From Arthrobacter sp. ov407 (lineage in GTDB: Bacteria > Actinomycetota > Actinomycetes > Actinomycetales > Micrococcaceae), in the NCBI RefSeq assembly GCF_900102895.1, contig NZ_FNGD01000001.1, positions 62,001 to 126,000 on the forward strand: DNA of 64,000 nucleotides, written 5' to 3'. Within the stretch, counting starts at the first letter, position 1. Every line of letters begins with the position of its first letter. The notes beneath the pieces are model-generated. The model made no database searches. It was not told where the DNA came from and was given only the letters and a program-made list of their open reading frames with translations. The position numbers and the translations under genes are program-made. Below are positions 32,267 through 41,334 of the stretch, one piece after another.

Positions 32267-33478
32267 ATGGTCGAGGCTTTTCTTGTTGGCGGTGCCCGCA
32301 CCCCGGTGGGCCGCTACGGCGGCGCCCTCTCCGCAGTCCGCCCCGATGACCTGGCCGCACTGGTGGTCCGCGAGGCCGTCTCCCGCGCCGGCGTCGATCC
32401 GGACACCATTGACGAGGTAATCCTCGGCAACGCCAACGGCGCCGGCGAAGAGAACCGCAACGTGGCCCGTATGGCCACAATCCTTGCCGGGCTGCCCCTT
32501 CACATCTCCGGCATCACGGTGAACCGGCTCTGCGCCTCCGGGCTCAGCGCCATCATCATGGCCAGCCACATGATCAAGTCCGGCGCCGCGGACATCGTGA
32601 TCGCGGGCGGAGTCGAATCCATGAGCCGGGCACCCTGGGTCCAGGAAAAGCCCCGGACCGCCTTCGCCAAGCCGGGCGAAATCTTCGATACCTCCATCGG
32701 CTGGCGTTTCGTCAACCCGCAGTTCACCAAGGGCGAGCTCTCCCGGGACGGCAAGATGACTTTCTCCATGCCGGAGACGGCAGAAGAGGTGGGCCGGGTT
32801 GACGGCATCTCGCGGGAGGACGCCGACGCCTTCGCCGTCCGCTCCCACGAACGCGCCCTGGCCGCCATCGCCGCCGGCCGCTTCGCCGAGGAAATCGTCC
32901 CCGTAACCGTCAAGACCCGCAAGGGCGAGACCGTGGTGGACACCGATGAGGGCCCCCGCGCCGGCACCACCATGGACGTCCTCGCCGGGCTCCGGCCGGT
33001 AGTCAAGGGCGGCTCGATCGTCACGGCAGGGAACTCCTCCACCCTCAACGACGGCGCCTCAGCCATCATCGTGGCCTCGGAAGCCGCGATCCAGAAGCTT
33101 GGCCTCACGCCCCGGGCACGCATCATCGACGGCGCTTCCGCCGGCTGCGAGCCCGAAATCATGGGCATCGGCCCGGTCCCGGCAACCCAGAAGGTGCTGG
33201 CCCGTTCCGGGCTCAGCGTCGATGACCTTGGCGCCGTTGAACTGAACGAGGCGTTCGCGACCCAGTCCCTGGCCAGCATGCGCCGGCTCGGCCTTGACCC
33301 GGAGATTGTGAACCGCGACGGCGGCGCGATCTCCCTGGGCCACCCGCTCGGTTCGTCCGGTTCCCGGATCGCGATCACGCTGCTTGGACGGATGGAACGC
33401 GAAAACGCGAAGATCGGCCTCGCTACCATGTGCATCGGCGTCGGCCAGGGCACGGCCATGCTGCTGGAGCGCGTGTAG
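32267..33478 (+). CDS. paaJ: 3-oxoadipyl-CoA/acetyl-CoA acyltransferase (PaaJ-type thiolase)
   Basis: A 403-residue thiolase. The acylated cysteine is in NRLCASGLSAIIMA (~86-99), the His of GHPLGSSG at ~358-365, and the final CIGVGQGTA (second Cys) at ~388-396. Family length and the site RTPVGRYGGAL at the N-terminus fit 3-oxoadipyl-CoA thiolases, which release acetyl-CoA and succinyl-CoA in phenylacetate degradation and the beta-ketoadipate route. The ATG at 32267 has AAGGA 8 nt upstream. It is the first gene of a three-gene beta-oxidation unit under a PaaR-type operator. Confidence 0.9.
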   Translation: MVEAFLVGGARTPVGRYGGALSAVRPDDLAALVVREAVSRAGVDPDTIDEVILGNANGAGEENRNVARMATILAGLPLHISGITVNRLCASGLSAIIMASHMIKSGAADIVIAGGVESMSRAPWVQEKPRTAFAKPGEIFDTSIGWRFVNPQFTKGELSRDGKMTFSMPETAEEVGRVDGISREDADAFAVRSHERALAAIAAGRFAEEIVPVTVKTRKGETVVDTDEGPRAGTTMDVLAGLRPVVKGGSIVTAGNSSTLNDGASAIIVASEAAIQKLGLTPRARIIDGASAGCEPEIMGIGPVPATQKVLARSGLSVDDLGAVELNEAFATQSLASMRRLGLDPEIVNRDGGAISLGHPLGSSGSRIAITLLGRMERENAKIGLATMCIGVGQGTAMLLERV

Positions 33479-34293
33479 TGGCGGCCCCGGCACTGTCCCT
33501 CGACGCGGCTGGCTTCAGCACGCTCCTGGTCGAAGAGCGCGAGGACCGCGTGGTGGTGGTGCTCAACCGCCCCGAGGTCCGCAACGCGATCGACCAGCAG
33601 ATGGTCGATGAACTCCACACGGTCTGCGCCCATCTTGAGCAGCACCCGAAAGTCCTCATCATCGCCGGCACCGACGGGGTTTTCGCCTCCGGTGCCGACA
33701 TCGGGCAGCTGCGCGAACGGCGCCGCGACGATGCCCTGCAGGGCATCAACTCCACCATTTTCGTCCGGATCGCCAAGCTGCCGATGCCCGTCATCGCAGC
33801 CGTGGACGGCTTCTGCCTCGGCGGCGGCGCCGAACTGGCCTACGCCGCCGACTTCCGGATCGGCACCCCGTCCGTCCGGATTGGCAATCCCGAAGCCGGA
33901 CTCGGCATCCTGGCCGCCGCTGGCGCCAGCTGGCGCCTCAAGGAACTCGTGGGGGAGCCCGTCGCCAAGGAAATGCTGCTGGCCGGTGCCGTGCTGCGCG
34001 CGGACCGTGCCCTCGCCGTCAACCTCATCACCGAAATCCATGAACCGTCCGGGCTGATGGCCGCGGCCCACGGGCTCGCCGACCGGATCGCCTCGCAGGA
34101 CCCGCTCGCCGTCCGGATCACCAAATCCGTGTTCCACGCCCCGGCCGAGGCGCATCCCCTCATTGACCAGCTGGCGCAGGGGATCCTCTTCGAATCCCAG
34201 GCCAAGTTCGACCGTATGCAGACTTTTTTGGATAAGAAATCAGCCAAGAAAACAGAGAAGAAGTCAGCCAAAGATTCCGGGAAGCAGAAATAA
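33478..34293 (+). CDS. Enoyl-CoA hydratase/isomerase (PaaF-like)
   Basis: A 271-residue crotonase-family enzyme. The oxyanion-hole segment FASGADIGQL (~64-73) and the DGFCLGGGAELAYAADF motif (~104-120) are intact, with Glu in NPEAGLGI (~131-138). The C-terminal ~20 residues are a Lys/Ser-rich tail (DKKSAKKTEKKSAKD) that is unusual for the family and probably disordered. The GTG at 33478 overlaps the thiolase stop (TAGTG). Context assigns it to hydration of 2,3-dehydroadipyl-CoA in the phenylacetate pathway. PaaG isomerase activity is the alternative. Confidence 0.88.
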   Translation: MAAPALSLDAAGFSTLLVEEREDRVVVVLNRPEVRNAIDQQMVDELHTVCAHLEQHPKVLIIAGTDGVFASGADIGQLRERRRDDALQGINSTIFVRIAKLPMPVIAAVDGFCLGGGAELAYAADFRIGTPSVRIGNPEAGLGILAAAGASWRLKELVGEPVAKEMLLAGAVLRADRALAVNLITEIHEPSGLMAAAHGLADRIASQDPLAVRITKSVFHAPAEAHPLIDQLAQGILFESQAKFDRMQTFLDKKSAKKTEKKSAKDSGKQK

Positions 34294-34295
34294 AC

Positions 34296-35168
34296 ATGGG
34301 CAACTCCGTACTCCCCGCCAACCTTCCCGCAGCAGTCGGTGTTCTCGGTGGCGGCCGCATGGGCGCCGGCATCGCCCACGCCTTCCTGATCAAGGGAGTT
34401 GACGTCGTGGTCGTAGAGCGCGACGAGGCTTCGGCCGAGGCCGCCCGGGAGCGGGTCGAGTCCGCCGCTGCCAAGAGCATTGAGCGCGGCGCCGTGGACG
34501 GCAACCTGGACGAGATGGCTTCCCGGCTCGCGGTCACGGTGGACTACGACGACTTCGCCGGCCGGCAGCTGGTGGTCGAGGCCGTTCCCGAGGACTGGGA
34601 CCTGAAGGTCACCGCGCTGCGCGGCATTGAGGAACGGCTCGCCGACGGCGCCTACCTCGCGTCAAACACGTCGTCGCTGTCCGTCAACGGGCTGGCCCGT
34701 GAGCTGAAGCGGCCGAAAAACTTCCTGGGCCTGCACTTCTTCAACCCGGTGCCGGCGTCGACGCTCATCGAGGTGGTCCTCGGCGAGCAGACGTCCGACG
34801 CCCTGGCCCATGCCGCCCGCGGCTGGGTCGAGGCGCTCGGCAAGACCGCCGTCGTGGTGAACGACGCGCCTGGCTTCGCCTCCTCCCGGCTTGGCGTCGC
34901 GATCGCCCTCGAAGCGATGCGGATGGTGGAAGAGGGCGTGGCCACCGCTGAAGACATCGACAACGCCATGGTCCTGGGCTACAAGCACCCCACGGGCCCG
35001 CTGCGGACCACCGACATCGTGGGCCTCGATGTGCGCCTCGGCATCGCGGAGTACCTGCAGTCCACGCTGGGGGATCGTTTCGCTCCGCCGCAGATCCTGC
35101 GGGACAAGGTTGCCCGCGGGGAACTGGGCCGCAAGTCCGGCAAGGGCTTCTTCGACTGGACCAAGTGA
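34296..35168 (+). CDS. paaH: 3-hydroxyacyl-CoA dehydrogenase (PaaH)
   Basis: A 290-residue NAD-dependent 3-hydroxyacyl-CoA dehydrogenase. The Rossmann motif VLGGGRMGAGIAHAF is at ~14-28, and EAVPEDWDLK at ~94-103 with ASNTSSLSV at ~119-127 gives the conserved Ser. The catalytic histidine is in LGLHFFNPVP (~145-154) and the NDAPGF loop at ~188-193. It oxidises 3-hydroxyadipyl-CoA to 3-oxoadipyl-CoA, feeding the thiolase encoded two genes upstream. It starts 2 nt after the hydratase stop and closes the unit. Confidence 0.92.
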   Translation: MGNSVLPANLPAAVGVLGGGRMGAGIAHAFLIKGVDVVVVERDEASAEAARERVESAAAKSIERGAVDGNLDEMASRLAVTVDYDDFAGRQLVVEAVPEDWDLKVTALRGIEERLADGAYLASNTSSLSVNGLARELKRPKNFLGLHFFNPVPASTLIEVVLGEQTSDALAHAARGWVEALGKTAVVVNDAPGFASSRLGVAIALEAMRMVEEGVATAEDIDNAMVLGYKHPTGPLRTTDIVGLDVRLGIAEYLQSTLGDRFAPPQILRDKVARGELGRKSGKGFFDWTK

Positions 35169-35194
35169 CCGGCGCTTGTCCGTGCCCCTAGGAT
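35165..35194 (+). promoter_or_regulatory. Promoter of the GNAT gene (leaderless)
   Basis: GTGACC (35165-35170), 18 bp, TAGGAT (35189-35194); the -10 box ends 6 nt before the GTG start at 35201. It overlaps the paaH stop codon. Confidence 0.45.
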
Positions 35195-35200
35195 GGTGCG

Positions 35201-35836
35201 GTGACTTCCCTGGACCGCCCCGCGATCGCCCCCATCACGCTGACCGGCAAATACGTCGTCCTTGAGCCGCTGAGCCGGGACCACCACGACGGCCTCGTCG
35301 AGGCGGCCCGCGACGGCGAACTGTGGCACCTCTGGTACACCAGTGTGCCCGCCCCGGAACACATGGCCGCCGAGATTGAGCGGCGCCTGGCCCTGCAGGA
35401 CAGCGGCGACATGCTGCCCTTCACCACGCGGCTGCTCGACCCCGCTACGGGCGGGCCGGGCCGGGTGATCGGCATGACCACCTACATGAACATCGACGCC
35501 GCCACGCCCCGGGTGGAGATTGGCTCCACCTGGAACGCGGCGTCCGCACATAGCAGCGGCAGCAACCCGGACTCCAAGTTGCTGCTGCTGCGGCACGCCT
35601 TCGAGACGCTGGGCTGCCCCGCCGTCGAGTTCCGGACGCATTGGCTTAACCACCAGTCACGCGATGCGATCGCGCGGCTGGGCGCAAAGCAGGACGGTGT
35701 GCTCCGCAGCCACACGCGCAGCAATGACGGCGCGCTGCGGGATACCGTCGTGTTTTCCATTCTGGAACACGAGTGGCCGATGGTCCGCAATGGCCTGGAG
35801 TCCAGGCTGGCCAAGCGGCGTTACGGTGCCGAGTAG
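35201..35836 (+). CDS. GNAT family N-acetyltransferase (RimJ/RimL type)
   Basis: A 211-residue acetyltransferase: ITLTGKYVVLEPLSRDHHDGLVEAA starts the RimJ-like fold, GRVIGMTTYMNIDAATPRVEIGSTW (~89-113) is the central sheet, and FRTHWLNHQSRDAIARLGAKQDG (~146-168) is the C-terminal signature. The substrate may be a protein N-terminus or a small amine; this is not resolved. The start is GTG at 35201 with a TANNNT box 6 nt upstream. Its 3' end overlaps the convergent SGNH gene by 16 nt. Confidence 0.87.
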   Translation: MTSLDRPAIAPITLTGKYVVLEPLSRDHHDGLVEAARDGELWHLWYTSVPAPEHMAAEIERRLALQDSGDMLPFTTRLLDPATGGPGRVIGMTTYMNIDAATPRVEIGSTWNAASAHSSGSNPDSKLLLLRHAFETLGCPAVEFRTHWLNHQSRDAIARLGAKQDGVLRSHTRSNDGALRDTVVFSILEHEWPMVRNGLESRLAKRRYGAE

Positions 35837-36657
35837 GCCTTGGCCTCGTTAAGCGATGCGAAGTACGCCTCGTAGCCCTTGACGTTCGGGTGGAAGTTTT
35901 CGGGACTGGCCAGGGCCGAACGGTTGAGGTTGATCCACGGGGCCGCAGAGTTGACGCCGTGACCGGCGAAAGCGGCCCGGACATCGATGTACTCCGCTCC
36001 CGTGGCCCGGGCAGCGGCGGCGATGGAGCCGTTCAGTCCGTCAGCCAGGTGTGTGGCCTTGTAGATGAAACGGGACATCGGATCACTCTGACCGGGGGCG
36101 ACCGGATCGTAGAGGTAGGGGTAGCCCGTCACTACAACCTTGGCATTGGGTGCGGCAGCCTTCACGCGCTGGATCATCGCGGTCACGTCACCGGCCAGTT
36201 TGTGGCTGGAGATCTCGCCCTCCGCGTAGGCGCTGGCGGCTTCGCACAGCGGATCCGCGGCGGGATTGACCATGGCAGCGCCGCAGGAGGCGAGGATTTC
36301 GCTGAACCGGACGTTGTTGCCGCCAGCAGTGATGGTGACGAGCTCGGTGCGCTTGTTCAGCCGCTTCAGCTGGGTGGTTACGACGTCCTGGGTCGTCTTG
36401 CCGCTGCAGGCCGCGTTGGCGACCAGCCTGATGGGTTTCGTGTGGGCAGCGAGCTCGGAATAGCTGTTCTCGCTGCGGTAGCAATCATCCAGGTACGGGC
36501 CCGCCCCCAGCCCGGCGGCGTAGGAGTCTCCCAGCGCGACGTACGTGGTCCGGTCCACCGCCTGCGCCGGCGCCGCCGCCAAACCGGCCGCCATGGCCAG
36601 GCTGGCGAGACCGGCTGCCAGAGCCGTTTGCCGGCGTCGAAGTTTCAGACTTCCCAT
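35821..36657 (-). CDS. Secreted SGNH/GDSL esterase
   Basis: A 278-residue exported hydrolase. The signal peptide (RRRQTALAAGLASLAMAAGLAAAPAQA, ~7-33) is followed by YVALGDSYAAGLGAGPY (~39-55), block I with the catalytic Ser. Further on are GGNNVRFSE (~113-121, block III Gly/Asn) and a C-terminal NFHPNVKGYEAYF (~254-266) with the Asp/Asn-x-x-His dyad variant. The cysteine pairs (DCYRSE, NAACSG, SCGAAM, PLCEAA) match the disulfides of Streptomyces-type secreted lipases such as SCO1725. Likely substrates are lipids or acyl esters. Confidence 0.9.
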   Translation of the reverse strand: MGSLKLRRRQTALAAGLASLAMAAGLAAAPAQAVDRTTYVALGDSYAAGLGAGPYLDDCYRSENSYSELAAHTKPIRLVANAACSGKTTQDVVTTQLKRLNKRTELVTITAGGNNVRFSEILASCGAAMVNPAADPLCEAASAYAEGEISSHKLAGDVTAMIQRVKAAAPNAKVVVTGYPYLYDPVAPGQSDPMSRFIYKATHLADGLNGSIAAAARATGAEYIDVRAAFAGHGVNSAAPWINLNRSALASPENFHPNVKGYEAYFASLNEAKAYSAP

Positions 36658-36833
36658 CGTGTTCTCCTCAGTGGCCCGCTGGATTCAGCGCGCGTGCAGT
36701 GACCCCACACCCTGCCATGGTCCCATTGTGTAAAACGTTTGTGAATCCTGCCATGGATCGACGCCGGCACGTGTGCTTAGCTGTCAGGATGACAAGTCCG
36801 GCCCGGCCATCAGCGCACGCCAAGGTGAAGCCC

Positions 36834-37526
36834 ATGCCCAGAGCGATGGAGTGGGACGGGGCTGTCAACGCGTGGCATGTGGCCGGTGATGTGTTCCGGA
36901 TGGGACGCCGGGAATGGCTCACCGAGGCCGGCTGGCGGCAGGCACACCGCCGTGGCATCCGGACCGTCGTCGACCTCCGCAACGAATCCGAAATCCGGCG
37001 CCGGGAGACCGATCCGCCGGTGCGGGCGGCAGCCATGGCCGGCTTCGACGTCGTGCTGGCCCCCACCGAAGACCCGGACAACAGCGAATTCCGCGAGCTC
37101 TGTGTGCCGTACCTGAACGACCCTGTCTGCTATGCCGACAACGCCAGGCTGTTCCCGCACTTGCTGGTCGGTGTCTTCAGGGCCGTGGCCGCCGCGGAGG
37201 GCGGGGTGGTCATCCATTGCTCCGCCGGGCGGGACCGGAGCGGCATGATCGCCGCCATGCTCCAGGACCTCGCCGGCGACAGCGACGAGGCCATTGTGCG
37301 CGGCTACCAGCGCTCCATGCAGGGCATCAACGAACACCACCGGCACGCGGCCGTCCCGCATCCCCACGAGCGCTTCCTGCCCGAGAACGTCCTGATGCCC
37401 CTGCTGGAATCCCGGGGCAAAAGCCTGCTGGAATTTGTCCGGTCCCTGAACACCGCGGATTATCTGTTCCGCCACGGAGTGACGTCCGCGGAGCTCGCGG
37501 CTATCGTGGCAAAGCTCGGCAGATAG
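36834..37526 (+). CDS. Tyrosine-protein phosphatase (Y_phosphatase3 type)
   Basis: A 230-residue phosphatase with the P-loop HCSAGRDRSGMIAA at about residues 127-140, the Cys(X)5Arg site of dual-specificity/low-specificity tyrosine phosphatases of the Y_phosphatase3 family. The N-terminal RMGRREWLTEAGWRQA and TVVDLRNESEIRRR are also family marks. The ATG at 36834 has AAGGTGA 5 nt upstream. An in-frame ATG at 36789 is an alternative start (15 extra residues). It has no signal sequence. Substrates may be phosphoproteins or phosphoinositides, as in related MptpB-type proteins. Confidence 0.85.
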   Translation: MPRAMEWDGAVNAWHVAGDVFRMGRREWLTEAGWRQAHRRGIRTVVDLRNESEIRRRETDPPVRAAAMAGFDVVLAPTEDPDNSEFRELCVPYLNDPVCYADNARLFPHLLVGVFRAVAAAEGGVVIHCSAGRDRSGMIAAMLQDLAGDSDEAIVRGYQRSMQGINEHHRHAAVPHPHERFLPENVLMPLLESRGKSLLEFVRSLNTADYLFRHGVTSAELAAIVAKLGR

Positions 37527-37550
37527 GGTTCCCGCAGGTAGGGTGGCCCG

Positions 37551-39863
37551 GTGAAGACTCCGAAGTTCCAGCCGATGGTGCGGGCCGCCGCCCTCGCGAT
37601 TGCGCTTGCCGGCACCTTGACTGCTGGTGCGTTGTCCGCCGGTCCGGCGCTGGCTGAACCCGGTACAGACGCACAGGCCCCTGCCGACTCGACGCCGACG
37701 CCGACGCCGGTGTCGACTCCAGTAGCGGCGCCGGCCAGCCCCATTCCGGCCGCGCCCCTGCCGACGACGGCTCCGGCAGTTGCTCCGGAAATCAGCGACG
37801 CCGGACTCGCGGAGGCCGTCCAGCGCGACCTAGGCATGACGCTCGAGGAGTTCAACGCAGCAGGCCAGCTGGCCCGGCGCGCCGCCGACGCGGCGCCCTC
37901 CCTGCGGACCCTGCCCGGCTACCTGGGAATCAGACTGCAGGACGACAAGATCCTCGTCGAAGGCAACGGCGCCGAGCTGCAGGCCCGGGTGAATGAACTG
38001 AACGGAACTGGAACCGCGGCACCGTTCGTGCTCGCAGCGTCCCCACCCGAATCATCCGCTGCTCCCACGACCGCTCCCTCTGCTGCACCCGCGGCTGATC
38101 CCTCCGCGGCGGAGCTGGTGGCGTCGAGCACCGAGCAGCTGTTCCAAGCCTATGTCCGCGAGGTGGGACCCGCTGGGCTGCAGGCTGTGGCTTACTCCGG
38201 GGGCCGTTTCGTCATCCGCACCGGCGGGACCAACGTTGCAGAAGCAGGCCTGTCACAGACCCCGGACCCGCAAACTGCGCCAGCGACGACTGACGCTGCG
38301 CCCGGGAAGATTTCCCCGGCAGACTTCGTGTCCCGTTACGCCAATGTCCAGCTGGAGCAGGGGCCCCCAGTCACAACCGAAGCGGACCTCTACGGCGGTG
38401 AGGGCTACATCATTGACGCACCTCCCTGGCGGACCATATGCTCGACCGGCTTCGGCGCGTACAGCCCGGCGGGACTGCCGGTGGTTCTGACGGCGGGGCA
38501 CTGCGCCGAGGACGGCACCGCTGCGGTCATCGGCCTTGAGCCCCCGACCGCGTCCCTTGCAGGCGGTTCGTTACCCCTGCCCGGCCGCCTCGCGCCGCTC
38601 GGCAGCTTCGGGTTCAGCCAGTTTGGCGGACGAAGTAACTCGACGGTTTTGAACCCCCGGTGGAACACTGGCGATCCCGGAGGGCCGGGCAACGTGGGTA
38701 CCGACATCGCCGTCATCGAGGCCCTCAACGGCGGACTCAACGTCCAAGCAGCAGCGACAACGTGGGCCAACGCCGCGAACCCGGGCGCCACGGCCGTCAA
38801 GATCATCGGGACGGTTGCCCCATTCCAGGGGCAGGAAGTGTGCCGCTCCGGACGGACCACAGGCTGGTCCTGCGGGCAAGTGGACGAAACCGGCATCTAC
38901 GTGGTGGGCGGAAGAACTACTGCAGCGGAAGACCTGCGGGCTTTCCGGGGTTTCCTCTCCAAAAACGTCCAGTCCAGTGGCGGAGACTCGGGCGGGCCCT
39001 GGATCAGTGGCAACTTTGCCGTGGGCATCCATTCGGCAGGCGAGCCCCGGCCCGAGCCTGGAAAGCCGCCGCTCCCGAACTTCGCCGTCGCCACGACGCT
39101 GCAGGACGCGCTTGGCAGGGTCCCCGGCGGTGTCCAGCTGCAGCTGTTCCTGACCAAGCCAACGCTCGCGACGGCCGCAACCGGAACCGTCACAGCCGGC
39201 GAGCCAATCACGGGGCACGTGAGTGCCGGTCCGGCCTCCATGGTGGCTCCGAAATCAAAGGTCCGGATCACTGTTGGGGCGCAAAAACTCGAAGTGCCGG
39301 TGGATGCTGCCGGGAACTGGCAGTTCCCGGCGCCGTCGTCGGCCGGGCAGTTCAAGTTCTCGGCTGAAACTGTGAACGGCTTCAGCCGTTCCGGGGCAGT
39401 TTTCCTCTCCGTGGTCGTATCCGCGCCCGTTTCCACCGGTACCCCCGCCCAGCCGTCAGGAATCGCCGCCTGGGCTCCGGGAACTCCCGCCCGGCAGCCG
39501 GCCGCCCGGCAGCCCGGAGTCCCCGCCCGGCAGCCGGCCGCCGAGCCGCCAGGAATCCCGGCCCCGCAGCCGGCCGCCCAGCCGCAAGGAACCCCCACCC
39601 CACAGCCGGCCGCCCAGCCGCAAGGAACCCCCGCCCATCCGGTGAGCCCGGCTCAGACGTCTAGCCCTGCACAGGTGCACGTCCCGCCGTCGGACGCCTC
39701 CGTCACGGTGAGCGGCGCGCGACCGGATGGCACGTCGTCGGGCAATGCAGGCCAGCTGGCCGGCAGCCTTGCCGGATTGCTGCCCGCCGCCGGTCTCGGC
39801 GCCGGAGCCCTGCTGCTCGGCGCCGCTTTCGTGGCGTTCGGCCGGCGCCGGAAGAGCCGCTAG
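37551..39863 (+). CDS. Secreted, membrane-anchored chymotrypsin-like serine protease
   Basis: A 770-residue exported protein. Signal peptide ~1-36 (ALAIALAGTLTAGALSAGPALA), Pro/Thr/Ala-rich spacer, then a region with EISDAGLAEAVQRDLGMTLEEF that resembles the inhibitory pro-domain of alpha-lytic proteases. The S1-fold protease has TAGHC (~313-317), GTDIAVIE (~383-390) and GGDSGGPW (~477-484). A carbohydrate-binding- or Ig-like domain (~545-625), a Pro/Ala/Gln tandem repeat (about 39470-39640 in DNA) and a C-terminal membrane helix with an RRRKSR tail follow. So the enzyme probably remains on the cell surface. No LPxTG motif is seen. GTG start at 37551, with TAGGGT 6 nt upstream (leaderless). 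Confidence 0.88.
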   Translation: MKTPKFQPMVRAAALAIALAGTLTAGALSAGPALAEPGTDAQAPADSTPTPTPVSTPVAAPASPIPAAPLPTTAPAVAPEISDAGLAEAVQRDLGMTLEEFNAAGQLARRAADAAPSLRTLPGYLGIRLQDDKILVEGNGAELQARVNELNGTGTAAPFVLAASPPESSAAPTTAPSAAPAADPSAAELVASSTEQLFQAYVREVGPAGLQAVAYSGGRFVIRTGGTNVAEAGLSQTPDPQTAPATTDAAPGKISPADFVSRYANVQLEQGPPVTTEADLYGGEGYIIDAPPWRTICSTGFGAYSPAGLPVVLTAGHCAEDGTAAVIGLEPPTASLAGGSLPLPGRLAPLGSFGFSQFGGRSNSTVLNPRWNTGDPGGPGNVGTDIAVIEALNGGLNVQAAATTWANAANPGATAVKIIGTVAPFQGQEVCRSGRTTGWSCGQVDETGIYVVGGRTTAAEDLRAFRGFLSKNVQSSGGDSGGPWISGNFAVGIHSAGEPRPEPGKPPLPNFAVATTLQDALGRVPGGVQLQLFLTKPTLATAATGTVTAGEPITGHVSAGPASMVAPKSKVRITVGAQKLEVPVDAAGNWQFPAPSSAGQFKFSAETVNGFSRSGAVFLSVVVSAPVSTGTPAQPSGIAAWAPGTPARQPAARQPGVPARQPAAEPPGIPAPQPAAQPQGTPTPQPAAQPQGTPAHPVSPAQTSSPAQVHVPPSDASVTVSGARPDGTSSGNAGQLAGSLAGLLPAAGLGAGALLLGAAFVAFGRRRKSR

Positions 39864-39894
39864 CCAGGGGACTTTAGGCCCGGGCTCGCTGGAA

Positions 39895-39934
39895 AGCTGC
39901 GGGGTCGCCGTACGGCTCCGGCGACCCCGCAGCT
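39895..39934. terminator. Bidirectional hairpin terminator
   Basis: Perfect 15-bp stem, AGCTGCGGGGTCGCC (39895-39909) with GGCGACCCCGCAGCT (39920-39934), and a 10-nt loop. It lies between the convergent serine protease and hmp genes. Confidence 0.8.
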
Positions 39935-39977
39935 GTTGGGCGAACCCGCGGGTCCGGGGCAGAACAATGATCCGCGG

Positions 39978-41186
39978 CTACTGGAAATCGGCCAGCCAGA
40001 GATCCGGGCCGAAAACCTCGTACTGAATGTCCTTGGCAGGGACGCCACCAGCAATCAAGGCGCTCCGGACCGACTTCAGGAACGGCAGGGGACCGCAGAG
40101 GTAGTACTCGGCGTCGTCAGGGAGTTCCACGACGCTGACATCCATGAAACCGGTGAACGCGGATCCGGACGCCGCGCCGGCCTCGGCGGGAGTCAGGAAC
40201 CACGTCTTCAAGGTCCCGTCCGCCAGTTTCGCGAGATCCTCGCTGACCTGCGCGCGGAGCGGGAAGGACGCCTCGCTGTCATCGGCATGCAGGAGCATCA
40301 CTTGGCGTTGGGAACCGGACTGCACGAGGTGCGAGAGCATCCCGGCCATGGGGGTGATGCCGATTCCGGCGCTGGCCATGACCAGGGGCCGGTCCGTGTA
40401 CTCCAGCACCACGTCGCCGAACGGTACTGAGAGCACCACCTCGTCGCCCACCTGGACATCGTTGTGGAGCAGCGTGGACATCTCGCCGTCGGGCGTCGGA
40501 AGTCCACGGACCCTCTTGACGGCGAACTGCCGGTGCTGCCCGTCGTCGGCCTTGGTCAGGCTGTATTGCCGCGGCTGCTGCACGCCGTCAGGCATGGTCA
40601 TCTTGAGGGTCACGTACTGCCCCGGAAGGGACGGCTTGACGTCGCGCTCGTCGGTCCGTTCGACGACGAACGAGACGACGTCGTCTGTCTCCTGGATCCG
40701 CCGCACCACCCGCCATGTCCGCCAGATGGTTTCGGGGGAGAGGTGCACGGCGTTGTACAGCCCGCGCTCCTTGTTGATGAGCAGGTTCGCCAGCAGCCAG
40801 TAGACCTCGTCCCAGGCGGCGGCGACCTCGGGGGTGACGGCATCCCCCAGGACATCCACGATCGCCCACATGAGGTGGTCGTGGACAACCTGGTACTGGT
40901 CCGGGCTCAGTCCCAGCGAGACGTGTTTGTGGGCCACCCGGGAGAGCAGATGGTCCGGCACCTGATCCGGTTTCTCCACGAGCATGGTGGCGAACGCCGC
41001 GATGGATCCGGCGAGTGCCTGCTGCTGGCGGCCGTCCGCCTGGTTTCCCCTGTTGAACAGGCCGTCCAGGAGGTCCGGGCGTGCCTCGAACATATGTTTG
41101 TAGAAGCGCTTGGCGATTTCCTCGACGTGCTCGCCCACTACGGGAAGCGTTGCTTTAATGACTGGAAGTGAAGTGTCTGAGAGCAT
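39978..41186 (-). CDS. hmp: Flavohemoglobin / nitric oxide dioxygenase
   Basis: A 402-residue flavohemoprotein that oxidises NO to nitrate with NADPH. The globin domain (~1-140) includes AHKHVSLGLSPDQYQVVHDHLMWA, with the proximal haem His at ~88. The FAD domain (~150-260) has PGQYVTLKMTMPDG and RQYSLTKADDG. The NAD(P) domain (~265-400) has ASAGIGITPMAGML and ends with YLCGPLPFLKSVR and FGPD. Length and motif order are standard. It stands alone; no NsrR or FNR gene is adjacent. Confidence 0.95.
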   Translation of the reverse strand: MLSDTSLPVIKATLPVVGEHVEEIAKRFYKHMFEARPDLLDGLFNRGNQADGRQQQALAGSIAAFATMLVEKPDQVPDHLLSRVAHKHVSLGLSPDQYQVVHDHLMWAIVDVLGDAVTPEVAAAWDEVYWLLANLLINKERGLYNAVHLSPETIWRTWRVVRRIQETDDVVSFVVERTDERDVKPSLPGQYVTLKMTMPDGVQQPRQYSLTKADDGQHRQFAVKRVRGLPTPDGEMSTLLHNDVQVGDEVVLSVPFGDVVLEYTDRPLVMASAGIGITPMAGMLSHLVQSGSQRQVMLLHADDSEASFPLRAQVSEDLAKLADGTLKTWFLTPAEAGAASGSAFTGFMDVSVVELPDDAEYYLCGPLPFLKSVRSALIAGGVPAKDIQYEVFGPDLWLADFQ

Positions 41187-41334
41187 GGTGGATCCCTTCC
41201 GGTGCGACCGGTGATACCCAGCGGCGCCGGGCGATTCAGCACTTCCAAGCTAACAGCCGGAGCAGCGGGCCTTCCGGGCCGATCGGCCCTACATCACCGG
41301 GGGCGACCGGGTGTAGGCGGCCTCCAGTCCCGGG

